64,000 nt of DNA from Dyadobacter luteus (GCF_003383615.1 NZ_QNUL01000009.1:1-64000), one strand, 5' to 3'; shown: positions 45,616-55,212, counted from the stretch's first letter. Notes: a model not told the origin generated them from the letters alone. A program made the numbers and translations.

Positions 45616-47022
45616 ATGATGAAACTAAACCGACTCGAATTCTGGATTGCAACTGCAGCAAGTGTGCTTGTCCTGTCTATCAACTTACCATCGGTGTATA
45701 GCGGATCAGATGATTTCTTTCTGCGCAGCGTACTACCTCCTATTTTAACCGTGTTGGGAATATACTTTGCGTTTCTGGTGATCAATAATGAAATCGTATT
45801 TCGCAATCTACCCGATAGTAACTGGAACAAAATGGGCTGGCAATCCACGGCGGTGATGATAATGTTACTGGCCGTGTTAACGACCGCAGATCAAATCTAC
45901 AGGCCTGGCAAAAGTTTTGAACACAGCATTTTCGAGCAACTCTTTGTTACTTTTTGGATTGGAGTAACCTTTGCTTTTTATATCATTATCAAATACTATT
46001 TGATCCAACTGAAAATTTCGCAGCAGACCCGACAACGCAAATTTGTTATCGAGATGTTGTATGTTGCCGGAGTATGGCTGGTAGTATTACTCTTATTGAT
46101 CGCAAATGATAACTCTCACTTTGGTCCGATTTGGATAACTGCCATACCTTTCGGTATTCTCATTTACTTTTTGAATCGATACTGGTTATTACCAGACTAT
46201 CATGCAGATTCCTCTCAAACCGTTCTGTTTGGTTTGCGCCTGGCGGCTACAGTCGTGGTGTTATGGATCATCTTTTTTCTGATCCGTGAAGCCGTTACGC
46301 ATGGAGTGTCTACCACATCCTACGTGATGTTGACAATCTTTGCATTTTTCTGCTCCATGTGCATAGCCGTGTATGCTCATCAGCAAAGTTTACAATCTCA
46401 GCAGGTACATTCTCTGAAAACCGAACTGGGCAGATCATCCGCAGACCTGCAACTTCTACGCTCTCAGATCAATCCACATTTCCTTTTCAATATCCTCAAC
46501 ACGCTTTATGGTACAGCGATACAAGAAAGTGCAGACAGGACCAGCGAAGGTATTCAACGGCTCGGTGATATGATGCGCTTTATGCTGCATGAAAATACTC
46601 TTGAATTTATTCCTGTTGTTCGTGAAATTGACTATCTGAAAGACTACATTCATTTGCAATCCCTTCGCATTGCGCATTCACCACAGATTGCTATTCAAGT
46701 CAATATCACGAACGATCCCTGTCACCACGTGATCGCCCCTATGCTACTTATTCCTTTTGTAGAAAACGCCTTCAAGCATGGCATCAGTCTGCAAAATCCC
46801 TCATGGATTACTATGACAATGCATTGTGAAGACAACCGTATTGATTTTGACGTGCATAACAGCATCCACGTGCGTCAGGAAAATGATACTGAAAAATTCC
46901 ACGGAGGCATAGGACTGGAGAACGTAAAACAACGGCTCCAACTTTTGTATGCGCAAAAACACGAACTGATTATCCGGGAATCAAAAACAGAGTATTTCGT
47001 ACACCTTACGGTATTTGTTTAA
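45616..47022 (+). CDS. LytS/YehU-type membrane sensor histidine kinase
   Basis: A 468-residue sensor kinase. The first 250 residues hold about seven hydrophobic segments, followed by a short coiled stretch (QQSLQSQQVHSLKTELG). The His_kinase domain has the phospho-acceptor His in SQINPHFLFNILNTLYG. The ATP-binding domain shows LIPFVENAFKHGI and GGIGLENVKQRLQLLY. The response regulator starts on the very next base after its stop, so the two form one operon. The signal is unknown. Confidence 0.92.
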   Translation: MMKLNRLEFWIATAASVLVLSINLPSVYSGSDDFFLRSVLPPILTVLGIYFAFLVINNEIVFRNLPDSNWNKMGWQSTAVMIMLLAVLTTADQIYRPGKSFEHSIFEQLFVTFWIGVTFAFYIIIKYYLIQLKISQQTRQRKFVIEMLYVAGVWLVVLLLLIANDNSHFGPIWITAIPFGILIYFLNRYWLLPDYHADSSQTVLFGLRLAATVVVLWIIFFLIREAVTHGVSTTSYVMLTIFAFFCSMCIAVYAHQQSLQSQQVHSLKTELGRSSADLQLLRSQINPHFLFNILNTLYGTAIQESADRTSEGIQRLGDMMRFMLHENTLEFIPVVREIDYLKDYIHLQSLRIAHSPQIAIQVNITNDPCHHVIAPMLLIPFVENAFKHGISLQNPSWITMTMHCEDNRIDFDVHNSIHVRQENDTEKFHGGIGLENVKQRLQLLYAQKHELIIRESKTEYFVHLTVFV

Positions 47023-47715
47023 ATGGACATGATCACAGCCATAGCTTTAGACGACGAACCTGTTGCACTTGATATTATCGATAATTTTGCGCGCAGAATA
47101 TCTTTCATAGAACTCGCAAAAACATTTACCAATGCGCTGGAAGCGGACCGGTTTATAAAAGAAAATAGAATTGACCTTCTGTTTCTTGATATTAAAATGC
47201 CGGATATTTCAGGGATGGATTTCTATCAGCAACTTCCTTATCGTCCTTTGGTGATATTCACTACGGCTTATCAGCAGCATGCTGTGCAAAGCTACGAGCT
47301 GGATGCGCTCGACTACCTTCTTAAACCGTTTTCCTTTGAAAGGTTTGAGAAATCCTGTCGTAAAGCGAAGGAAATGCTGACATTGCAACAATCTGCTATT
47401 GAAGAAGATCAGGTACTGATTCTGAAGTCAGGTTACGAACAGATTCGCGTTGCTACCCGGGAGATTATTTACATAGAAAGTGCAGGAAACTACATGACTT
47501 TCACCCTGGTATCGGGTAAGGTTGTTACCCGGCTTACTGTTCAGCAAGCACTCGCTATGTTGCCCGAAGCTGACTTTGTGAGGGTTCATCGTTCTTTTAT
47601 TGTTTCCAAAAGCCGGGTTACAGGTATACAAAAAGGGCAGCTCAGGCTCGACAAGCACCTGATCCCGGTTGGCAACATGTATGCAGAACAACTCAATTTA
47701 CTGCTCCAACCGTAA
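47023..47715 (+). CDS. LytTR-type response regulator
   Basis: A 230-residue regulator: receiver domain (about 1-120) with acidic pocket DDE (10-12), phospho-acceptor Asp56 in LLFLDIKMPDISGMDF and the conserved Lys in DYLLKPF. A LytTR DNA-binding domain (about 130-230) follows, with YIESAGNYMTF and FVRVHRSFIVSKSRV. It is directly fused in transcription to the upstream kinase. Targets are unknown. Confidence 0.95.
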   Translation: MDMITAIALDDEPVALDIIDNFARRISFIELAKTFTNALEADRFIKENRIDLLFLDIKMPDISGMDFYQQLPYRPLVIFTTAYQQHAVQSYELDALDYLLKPFSFERFEKSCRKAKEMLTLQQSAIEEDQVLILKSGYEQIRVATREIIYIESAGNYMTFTLVSGKVVTRLTVQQALAMLPEADFVRVHRSFIVSKSRVTGIQKGQLRLDKHLIPVGNMYAEQLNLLLQP

Positions 47716-47721
47716 AAAAAC

Positions 47722-47749
47722 GGGCTGCCTGGATACGCTCAGACAGCCC
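47722..47749. terminator. Bidirectional terminator between convergent genes
   Basis: GGGCTGCCTG and CAGACAGCCC form a stem with one mismatch. On the minus strand it ends in a seven-T run, suiting the gene at 47773. Confidence 0.8.
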
Positions 47750-47772
47750 TGAAATATAACTGATGCCAAATT

Positions 47773-48363
47773 TTAAAGTGCAGAACCTACCAGTTTCACA
47801 ATGCTACCCAACTGTTTGGACGAAGCAGTCGCTGCCAGTTTTCCTGCAATACCACCTTTATCCAGACCGCTCACACTCTTGGTTGCATCACCAAGAAGGC
47901 TTGTAAGAGAACTTTGAGTGCTGCCTCCCAATATGGAAGACCCAGCTTTGATCAATCCCAGATTACTTGTAAGACTTGCAGCATTACCTAATAATCCAGA
48001 CTCACCTTTGCCAAGTAAGCTACTGATACGGTTAGCACCGATCAACATCTTCACTGCGCTCACAGCTTTACCAAGTACTCCTGAAGACAATTTACCAGTG
48101 GATGCCAAAGGAATTAAAGATTTTAAATCTCCGGCTTTACCAAGCAATTTTGATTTAAGATCGCCACCAGAGGAATTTGCTTCTTTTTCCAATGCGCTGC
48201 TTCCAAGCTTCAAAGCGTCTGCAACACCGGCATTGTCGCCTTTTTGAGAAAGTGAAACCGCTTTATCAAGCAAACTTTCTACCGATAGTCCCTGAGCGTA
48301 AGATTGAGCAGAGAAGGCCAACAGGCTCAAAACTGCGATAAGAGAGAATACGTACTTTTTCAT
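47773..48363 (-). CDS. Exported helical protein of unknown function
   Basis: A 196-residue exported protein with a signal peptide cut near YAQ (residue 24). The mature part is rich in Leu, Ser, Gly and Lys with repeated helical stretches (SLLDKAVSLSQKGDN, SKLLGKAGDLKSLI, GVLGKAVSAVKMLI) and no cysteine. The family is not recognised. A terminator follows. It lies downstream of the M61 peptidase on the same strand, 86 bases away. Confidence 0.8.
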   Translation of the reverse strand: MKKYVFSLIAVLSLLAFSAQSYAQGLSVESLLDKAVSLSQKGDNAGVADALKLGSSALEKEANSSGGDLKSKLLGKAGDLKSLIPLASTGKLSSGVLGKAVSAVKMLIGANRISSLLGKGESGLLGNAASLTSNLGLIKAGSSILGGSTQSSLTSLLGDATKSVSGLDKGGIAGKLAATASSKQLGSIVKLVGSAL

Positions 48364-48449
48364 AACCCATGTTTAATTGTGATGTTCTAAAGACGCAATA
48401 TTATCCAAAAGGATACACTTTTCAGCAGCATTTATTTTTCATTGCTAAA

Positions 48450-50285
48450 CTACCTGGTGCACCAGCTGTTGAGTATACTGGTTTGCAGCGAGGTAAGATT
48501 TTTTTTCTCGGTTATATTGAAAGTTTTCTCTGTCCTGGTACCCAAAGTCACACTTATCTCCCGGATCTTGTCCTTATCAGTTATTTTGAGTTTCAGGGTT
48601 TCTCCTGCTCTTTTCTGAGCCAGAACTGGCAACACAAGATCTGTTGATGCTACAGCGTCATTTACCTGTGTAATCAGCCCACCTCTCCGTACACCTGCTT
48701 TCCAAGCTGGTGAATCATAATCTACGGAGACTATCTTCATCACTTGCCCTTCCTGTTTTCCTTTAATTCCCAGATAACCACCTGGTTGGGCCACATCCGC
48801 CAGATCAATAGCCAATCCTGCGTAAGCGAAATACTTTTCATAATCTAATTCCTTTGTTGAATAGATGTATGCAAACAAATCATCCATTTTCTTTCCGGCA
48901 GTCGTTTCAATCGCCGCTTTCAGTTCATCTTCCGTAAAACCCCGGTCTTGTTTTTTATAGTAAGTATAATAAAGCATCCTCATCACATCATCCAACGACT
49001 TCTTATTGCCGGTTTCATGCCTGATGCAAAAATCCAGCAATAGTCCCACCACAGGACCTTTAGCGTAATAGGAAATCGTTTTATTGAATTCATCCTCAGT
49101 TCTGCCGAACGGACCGTCAGACCAGGTTTCGGCACTCGCCTGAGCCAGCGATTGAAAAAGTCTGCCGGGTTGTGTTTCAAAAGACCGGATACTTGCTTTA
49201 AATGCATCCAGCACCTGGGTCCGGCTCATAAGTCCGGCCTTGTTGAGCACGATGTATTCGTAATAGACAGTAAGCCCCTCAGAAACCCATAATGAGTTGG
49301 TTTTACTTCCTTTGTCATAGTCGAACGGACCAAGTTCAACCGGACGTATTCGTTTGACATTATAGTGATGAAAATATTCATGCGTAATAAAACTCAGCAT
49401 ACGCAGCCTGCCTTCTTCGGTGGCCAGACTCTCACCTTCAAAACTGATCGTTGTGGAGTTTAAATGCTCAATCCCTCCTCTCCCGGGACCGATGGCCAGG
49501 AAAGTATAATGTTTATAAGGAATGTCACCAATCAGTTCCGAAGATTTTTCAACAATTTTTCTAATCTCCTGCATCAGTCTGACCTTATCAAAATCTCCCA
49601 TTTTAAAGCCAATAAAGCGGTGAGGGATCCCTTTAACCTCGAATGCAGGCAGCTCCTCCAGATTACCGATCAGTATCGGGCTATCGTATAGCACATCGAA
49701 ATCAGGAGCGGTAAAAACGTGCCCCCGCCCCGGTAATTTATCCAAACCCGTTGCCACATGAGCCCACGATTTCGGCGGAATCACAGTTACTTTGGCACTA
49801 CGAGAGATTCCATGTTCGGGATATAGAAACAAACTTGTTGGCACGATGTAGCCATGCTCACTGTCCAGCAAACTGTTAGCAACAAACTGTTTGGTTGCTT
49901 TTACATCATATTCAATCGTCACTTCCCCAGCTTGTTGCTGCTCAATAGCCCAAACATTTCTGCCATTTTTCTTCGCAGCAAGCCCCTTTCCTAAAGCATC
50001 TTTTGCTGTGAAATCTGAAACTGCATCGGCATAATCCATCAACTGGTAGTATCCCGGCGACCACATGGGCATTTTCAAATTTTGTATACCTGGCTTTTCT
50101 GTATTCAGTTTCATGACGACATGAAAGGTCTGGTGTGCCGGATTTTCCATCGTAACTGTGAAGGATACTTCATCGCTCGTCCGGCTGTATCCTGGTAGGG
50201 CGAACCTCAGTAGTAATGTAATCAGTAAGAATGCTCTGAGATAAAAAAACTTTCTTTGGAAAGGAAGGATAAGTGTCAGTTTCAT
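48450..50285 (-). CDS. M61 family (glycyl) aminopeptidase with PDZ domain
   Basis: A 611-residue exported zinc peptidase. An N-terminal membrane segment (about 12-31) precedes a beta-sandwich domain and the gluzincin catalytic domain. The zinc site is HEYFH (His302, Glu303, His306), with the third ligand Glu336 in VSEGLTVYYE. A GGIEHLNST stretch lies before it, as in the family. The C-terminal part (about 500-590) contains a PDZ-like domain (YLGIKGKQEGQ ... AGVRRGGLITQVND). M61 enzymes trim N-terminal Gly or Ala from peptides; a role in periplasmic peptide processing is inferred. Confidence 0.9.
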   Translation of the reverse strand: MKLTLILPFQRKFFYLRAFLLITLLLRFALPGYSRTSDEVSFTVTMENPAHQTFHVVMKLNTEKPGIQNLKMPMWSPGYYQLMDYADAVSDFTAKDALGKGLAAKKNGRNVWAIEQQQAGEVTIEYDVKATKQFVANSLLDSEHGYIVPTSLFLYPEHGISRSAKVTVIPPKSWAHVATGLDKLPGRGHVFTAPDFDVLYDSPILIGNLEELPAFEVKGIPHRFIGFKMGDFDKVRLMQEIRKIVEKSSELIGDIPYKHYTFLAIGPGRGGIEHLNSTTISFEGESLATEEGRLRMLSFITHEYFHHYNVKRIRPVELGPFDYDKGSKTNSLWVSEGLTVYYEYIVLNKAGLMSRTQVLDAFKASIRSFETQPGRLFQSLAQASAETWSDGPFGRTEDEFNKTISYYAKGPVVGLLLDFCIRHETGNKKSLDDVMRMLYYTYYKKQDRGFTEDELKAAIETTAGKKMDDLFAYIYSTKELDYEKYFAYAGLAIDLADVAQPGGYLGIKGKQEGQVMKIVSVDYDSPAWKAGVRRGGLITQVNDAVASTDLVLPVLAQKRAGETLKLKITDKDKIREISVTLGTRTEKTFNITEKKNLTSLQTSILNSWCTR

Positions 50286-50453
50286 CTGTTTTGATAGCTG
50301 GTAAATCTTTTCAAAAATAAAGATTCAGCATACAACTCATAAGGCCAATCCAGCTCTGAATATCATCTTGTTATAATTGGTAAAGACTTGGTTAAAATCA
50401 CTTCTACTATTGAGAAAAAATAGCCTTTAACGTAAGAAGAAAGCCAAACTTGC

Positions 50454-50461
50454 TAGCTTTG
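50454..50461 (+). promoter_or_regulatory. -7 promoter box (TAGCTTTG) for VOC protein
   Basis: TAGCTTTG matches TAnnTTTG and lies 35 bases before the ATG at 50497. Confidence 0.5.
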
Positions 50462-50496
50462 TAAAGCACATTTCTTTAAGATAATCATTACTTGCC

Positions 50497-50889
50497 ATGA
50501 TAAAATTTGCCTATACGATCCTGTATGTACGAGACGTTGCCCGCTCAGTAGCTTTCTACGAAAACACCTTTGGTTTTGAGAGAAAATTCATTTCTCCTGA
50601 TAATGACTATGCCGAACTTATTACAGGAGCTACCACACTTTCTTTCGCTTCACTGGATTTGGCCAAATCAAACCTACCAGAAGGCTTCACTGAAAGCGAC
50701 CCGACCAAACCAGCACCAGCCATTGAAATCGGGTTTGTTACAGACGATGTGCAAAAGACGCTGAATGCTGCTTTACAAGCCGGAGCAACATTGGCAGCAG
50801 AGTCAAAAACGAAACCCTGGGGGCAGGTAGTGGCTTATGTCCGAGACCTTGATGGATTTTTGGTTGAGATTTGTACTGAAATGGCGTAG
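50497..50889 (+). CDS. VOC (glyoxalase/bleomycin-resistance fold) family protein
   Basis: A 130-residue cytoplasmic protein with two beta-alpha-beta-beta-beta halves: YTILYVRDVARSVAFYENTFGFE at the start and PWGQVVAYVRDLDGFLVEICTE at the end. The terminal Glu in VEICTE is a typical metal ligand. The family covers glyoxalases, dioxygenases and resistance proteins, so the reaction is undefined. It is monocistronic and convergent with the second LytS kinase, only 17 bases apart. Confidence 0.88.
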   Translation: MIKFAYTILYVRDVARSVAFYENTFGFERKFISPDNDYAELITGATTLSFASLDLAKSNLPEGFTESDPTKPAPAIEIGFVTDDVQKTLNAALQAGATLAAESKTKPWGQVVAYVRDLDGFLVEICTEMA

Positions 50890-50906
50890 AAACCAGATCG
50901 TGTTGA

Positions 50907-52079
50907 TCAGGATACCACAACCAGTTTATCATTCCCGATAATGCCGGTTTTATTTTCAAAACTGTCGGAGGAAATTGCGGTAAGTGTCAGTTTTAAAAAA
51001 ACAGCGTATTCTTCTTTTGTTTCCCTGATATTCAGCTCATGTTCAGGATATAACAGCGCTAGCCTTTTGCCGACGTTAGCAAGTCCGAGCCCGCCATTAT
51101 CAGATTTGCCCCTAACCGGTTTGCTGTTTTTCACAGACAGCTCCAGCTCTGTACCATTCAGTCTGATATCAATTGTCACCCAGGACTTTTTCGCGGTGGC
51201 CTCCACGCCATGCTTAAATGCATTCTCTACAAACGTGATCAAAATGAAGGGAGCGACGGCGACAGCCTGGTTTACTCCTTTGGGAAAGTGGGTCTCCAGC
51301 GTCAGCCTTTTTGACGTTCTTAACTGTTCCAAAGCCACGTAATTCCTGATAAAATCAAGCTCCTTCTCCAAAGGGACAAATGTTCCCGATGTCTCATACA
51401 GTGAATACCTCATCATCACCGACAACTGTTGTACAATCTGGGCGGCTCTTGGGTTGTCCTCTTCCGTCAGAGAATAAATACTGTTGAGTACATTAAAAAG
51501 GAAATGTGGATTCACCTGACTTTTCAGAAAATCAAGCTCCAGCCGCACGTACTTCTCTTGCAATTTTGCATTCCGGACCTGCCTTCGATAAATCTCTATC
51601 AGCAGCTTTATGGCCAGTGGATAAAATGCTCTTTCGATGATAAATAGCAAATGAAAAAAGGTGGTAGGATGAGCCAATGCATCCCAATAAGAATAATTTT
51701 CAAAATGAGTGATTGCGCCGGAATAATCATCCGGCAAACTGCCATATTGTTTGACAGCAAGCGACAGATAGTAGTAAAGCGTAAAAAGCAGAATATAAAA
51801 TAGCACCAAACCGCCAGTGAGATACCAAGGTTTCCTGATATAATTGCGGAAAAGAAATACAAGAAAATAGTACTGGAATATTATGCAAATACTGTCTCTT
51901 AGCACAGGACTCGCATACAGGCGGAACGGATAGGCGAGCGCCGAGGATGGATAAAAGAACCATGGCAGATAAGCCGAGATTGTCAGTAGCAAGATGCCAG
52001 CCAGCAATATCAGATGGAAACCTGCACGGGTCCATCCCTTATATTTTTCCGGATCAGTAATCAGAACTGTTTTAATCAT
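50907..52079 (-). CDS. LytS/YehU-type membrane sensor histidine kinase (second pair)
   Basis: A 390-residue kinase from the ATG at 52079. The open frame extends to a TTG at 52130, which is a weaker start. Four or so membrane segments occupy the first 170 residues. The His_kinase motif is LKSQVNPHFLFNVLNSIYSL, and the ATPase domain shows LITFVENAFKHGV and GGLGLANVGKRLALLYP. Its response regulator lies upstream on the same strand, separated by about 207 bases that carry a set of short repeats, so the kinase may have its own promoter. Confidence 0.9.
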   Translation of the reverse strand: MIKTVLITDPEKYKGWTRAGFHLILLAGILLLTISAYLPWFFYPSSALAYPFRLYASPVLRDSICIIFQYYFLVFLFRNYIRKPWYLTGGLVLFYILLFTLYYYLSLAVKQYGSLPDDYSGAITHFENYSYWDALAHPTTFFHLLFIIERAFYPLAIKLLIEIYRRQVRNAKLQEKYVRLELDFLKSQVNPHFLFNVLNSIYSLTEEDNPRAAQIVQQLSVMMRYSLYETSGTFVPLEKELDFIRNYVALEQLRTSKRLTLETHFPKGVNQAVAVAPFILITFVENAFKHGVEATAKKSWVTIDIRLNGTELELSVKNSKPVRGKSDNGGLGLANVGKRLALLYPEHELNIRETKEEYAVFLKLTLTAISSDSFENKTGIIGNDKLVVVS

Positions 52080-52175
52080 CTCCTCAATGCATTTGAATGC
52101 TGTCGAATCGTGCCAATGATTGCAAAACAAAGGGGTTTATCAATCTATACTTTCTTTTTTTCGACAAACATCTCC

Positions 52176-52238
52176 TTTTATCCGATAAAAATAAAGCTGC
52201 TGTTTCATCGGATAAAAGCCAGCTTTCATCGAATAAAT
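52176..52238. repeat. Three operator-like repeats between response regulator and kinase genes
   Basis: TTTTATCCGATAAAA (52176-52190) is a perfect 7-1-7 palindrome. Two related copies follow, TTTCATCGGATAAAA at 52203 and TTTCATCGAATAAAT at 52224, exactly 21 bases apart. A 21-base period equals the 9-base repeat plus 12-base spacer bound by LytTR proteins such as AgrA. They lie just upstream of the kinase gene. Confidence 0.5.
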
Positions 52239-52286
52239 GATTTGCCTGCAAACATGCCTTCTACCTTTGCTGACGAAACAATACCG

Positions 52287-53039
52287 TTATGCAGCAAGCC
52301 ACTTTTTCAATGCACTTTTTACATCGTCACGGTAATTGGGGCCGATCACCAATTCCTGTCCTGTTGAAGTTACCAGCGTGTTGCCCTCCATCGAACGAAT
52401 GTGTCGCAACTGCACAATACACGAGCGATGAATTCTCATAAACCGGTCTTCAGGAAGCGTTTCAGCAAGCTTTTTCATGGTTAATAGCGTCACAAGAAAC
52501 CGGTCGGCAAGAAAGACTTTCACATAATCACCCAATGCTTCGGCAAAGACGATCTGATCAAAATGAACCTGTTCCAGTTTTTTATCGGTCTTAAAGTAAA
52601 CAAAGTCAATAGCGCCACGCTCTTCGGTAAGACGAGAACGTACAGCAGAAGGTTGAACAGTTTCCACACTATTTCTTTCTCTAATCCTTCCTACTGCCTT
52701 CAGGAAACGATCGAAAGTAACCGGTTTCAAAAGATAATCAGTAACGCCCAGCTCAAAGCCATCTATCGCGTGTGCCGGATTGGCAGTAGTAATCACAACC
52801 GACGGATGAGGTACGGGATATACGTTCAGGAATTCAATACCAGTCATTTCAGGCATATTAATATCAAGGAACACAACATCCGGGCGCAGCAACGGAAGCC
52901 TGTCAAAAGCATCTACCGCATCATCGAAAGTGCCAACCAACTCCAGCGATGCCACACGCCGGATGTACTTTTCGAGCAGTTCCTGCGCCAGTGCTTCATC
53001 CTCTATAATCACACATCTCAGCGTGTCAGCCATCATCAT
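52287..53039 (-). CDS. LytTR-type response regulator (second pair)
   Basis: A 250-residue regulator from the ATG at 53039 (two further ATG codons follow at once; the open frame reaches 53072). The receiver domain has acidic residues in IIEDEA, phospho-acceptor Asp59 in VVFLDINMPEMTG and Lys in DYLLKPV. The LytTR domain shows FAEALGDYVKVF and FMRIHRSCIVQLRHI. It is the first gene of the pair, followed by its kinase. It is divergent from the S41 peptidase gene, a possible target. Confidence 0.93.
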   Translation of the reverse strand: MMMADTLRCVIIEDEALAQELLEKYIRRVASLELVGTFDDAVDAFDRLPLLRPDVVFLDINMPEMTGIEFLNVYPVPHPSVVITTANPAHAIDGFELGVTDYLLKPVTFDRFLKAVGRIRERNSVETVQPSAVRSRLTEERGAIDFVYFKTDKKLEQVHFDQIVFAEALGDYVKVFLADRFLVTLLTMKKLAETLPEDRFMRIHRSCIVQLRHIRSMEGNTLVTSTGQELVIGPNYRDDVKSALKKWLAA

Positions 53040-53129
53040 TATGCTTAAAAAATAAACTGTATTGAAGATCAACTACGGTTAAGTAACAAACCAATTCCAA
53101 AAATCACAATCATTAACTTGTCATCATCC

Positions 53130-54233
53130 ATGAAAATGAAAAATCACTTCGCTTTTACTCTTTTACTGGCTCTGTTTCATGTAAGTTTTTTGACTGCATG
53201 GTCGCAACCTGTGAATACCACTAATTGCAGCTGCTCGCAAGCACTGGAGCAAACCATAGACAAAGTTACCCGTATCTATGCGGGATTTGAAGACAAAGTC
53301 ACCCCTCAGACGCTTCCCGCCTACGAGAAGCTGATCGCTGGCCTTAGAAAAAAAGCTGGTAAAGAGATTGATTCTAAAACATGTATTACGCTGTTGAAAT
53401 CTTACACTTCATTTTTTAAAGATAGCCACGTGAACATTCACTGGATGGGCGGTGCACAGAACATCGTTACCACAATGGAGGCCAATAAAAGCCGGACAGA
53501 CCTGGTTGCTTTCAAACCGCTTAACGAAAACTTTTTATACGCAAAACTGGCTGCTTTTGATCAGCGCGAAGTAAGCAAGCTCGATAGTATGCTTATTGCA
53601 AATAAAGATCTTTTGGCTAAAACACCATACATGATCATTGACCTACGCGGCAATGGCGGAGGCAATACAGCTACATCGGATGAAATGGCCCGGCTCATTT
53701 ATACCAATCCCATGGTATATCCTGCGTGGGACTACCGCAGCAGTGATGAGCATATCAAACAAAAAGAGCGTGAACTGAAATTAACAAAGGATAAATCGGA
53801 TCCTTATTATTTACGATCAGTTAAATTATTGAATGCGATGAAGGCAAATCCCGGAAAAATGGTGAAAGACTCAGGAGACCTTGTCCGCGAGATAGATGTA
53901 AATCTGGCCAGCTATCCCAGGCACATTGCATTTCTGATTGACAAAGGCTGCGGAAGTGCAACGGAGTTCTACATTTTTGAAGGAAAGCAGAGTACCAAAG
54001 TGACAGTATTTGGAGAGAATTCACATGGTGTGATGGACTACGGAAGCGATCAGGACTTCAGGATCTGCGACGGCATTTATAGTCTGGCGACTCCCTGGGG
54101 GCGGAATGGCTGGGTCAAAGATTTCCGCATTGATAATGTAGGTTTCAAGCCTGATGTAAGAATTCCGGCAACCGAAAATGACTGGATTGATTTTGTAAAA
54201 CAATATTACGAGAAACGCGATAAACTCAAATGA
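53130..54233 (+). CDS. S41 family peptidase, exported
   Basis: A 367-residue exported protein with signal peptide (to about residue 25). The S41 core shows MIIDLRGNGGGNTATSDEMARLI and the nucleophile motif KGCGSATEFYIFEG (Ser276). The Lys that follows the Ser in CtpA-type enzymes is not at its usual place (GENSHGVMDYG). His100 in KDSHVNIHW could instead serve as in the Tricorn-like branch. No PDZ domain is present. The ATG at 53130 is preferred over a TTG at 53118. It is divergent from the second LytTR regulator. Confidence 0.85.
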   Translation: MKMKNHFAFTLLLALFHVSFLTAWSQPVNTTNCSCSQALEQTIDKVTRIYAGFEDKVTPQTLPAYEKLIAGLRKKAGKEIDSKTCITLLKSYTSFFKDSHVNIHWMGGAQNIVTTMEANKSRTDLVAFKPLNENFLYAKLAAFDQREVSKLDSMLIANKDLLAKTPYMIIDLRGNGGGNTATSDEMARLIYTNPMVYPAWDYRSSDEHIKQKERELKLTKDKSDPYYLRSVKLLNAMKANPGKMVKDSGDLVREIDVNLASYPRHIAFLIDKGCGSATEFYIFEGKQSTKVTVFGENSHGVMDYGSDQDFRICDGIYSLATPWGRNGWVKDFRIDNVGFKPDVRIPATENDWIDFVKQYYEKRDKLK

Positions 54234-54427
54234 TAAAATGTATCTATTCATGATTTTGTGAGAACTAACAGCTGACTATTTCCCTCACCACTCAAATAGA
54301 TTCACTGAATTCGGCAAGTACGCAAATATTTTACTGGTCTGTTTGACAACTATTTATAACACTAATGCGTCTACAGATTTATATTGCCGGTAATGCCGTT
54401 AATCCCTATTTTAAAACCGTAAATCTC

Positions 54428-54811
54428 ATGTCTTATAAATTATACGAAAAATCACAATTAACCATAATTGCCCTAGCGTTGCCATTGACACTCGCAAATT
54501 GCACTTCCAATGATCCTGAAAGTCAGTTTTCCGAGGTGGTTACAGCGAAAATCATACAACCAACATGTGGCGGGACAGTTATGCAAGTGATTGACGGTGA
54601 CGTGAAAGGTGAGGATTGGAAATCTTTTTTTAGTTCCTCTTTCCAAACTGACCCTTATGAAAATAGTGTGCTTGTTGGAAACGTACCGGTTGACCGGCAA
54701 ATAACAGGAGATGTTCTGCAATTTTCTTATACCCCGGGACTTACTTTTGGTAACTTTTGTGAAATTGGAGGATTACCCAAGTCAACTATTTCAGTTATAA
54801 AAATCAAATAG
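54428..54811 (+). CDS. Putative lipoprotein of unknown function
   Basis: A 127-residue protein with a lipobox (LTLANC) after a hydrophobic stretch. The mature part is beta-rich with two further cysteines (IQPTCGGTVM and NFCEIGG), which could form a disulfide. The ATG at 54428 gives a proper lipoprotein signal, while the in-frame ATG at 54365 adds 21 residues that do not fit. No family recognised; flanked by AT-rich spacers and apparently monocistronic. Confidence 0.65.
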   Translation: MSYKLYEKSQLTIIALALPLTLANCTSNDPESQFSEVVTAKIIQPTCGGTVMQVIDGDVKGEDWKSFFSSSFQTDPYENSVLVGNVPVDRQITGDVLQFSYTPGLTFGNFCEIGGLPKSTISVIKIK

Positions 54812-55212
54812 TAGCGATAGGAGAACATATTTAGTTTCTTGTTATCTACATAACTAGATGCTCCAGCAATGGATTGAACTCTGCCATATTCAGCCTGAAT
54901 CACAGAAGTTGAAAATTCACACTAATATCTCATTGTATTTGAAGTGATAAATAACTTAGGTAAACTACAAAGCCCGCTTCCAGCACTATGTGATGCCGAA
55001 ACGATTGCGACTACAACTCATGTCTCGTAATCGTCGAGGCATACCCCGAGGCAAATCCTAAAACTCAATAAAGACTTCATTATCAATAAACTATCCTTAC
55101 GAAACTCAAAATCTCCTTGCCCTTATTTTGTATCTGTACTAAGAATAAATCCAAATTTTGTCTCAAACTGCATAAATCTTCGGGTAATCTTTTAATCCCT
55201 TTTTAAGCTGTG
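54812..55212. other. Intergenic region without supported gene
   Basis: About 400 bases with only short frames on either strand. I see no repeats, hairpin terminator or RNA gene that I can defend. It ends at a promoter box for the next gene. Confidence 0.5.

Noticed and set aside
52176..52238. CRISPR-like short repeats
   Set aside because: Only three imperfect 15-base copies with unequal spacing and no cas genes; better explained as regulator binding sites.
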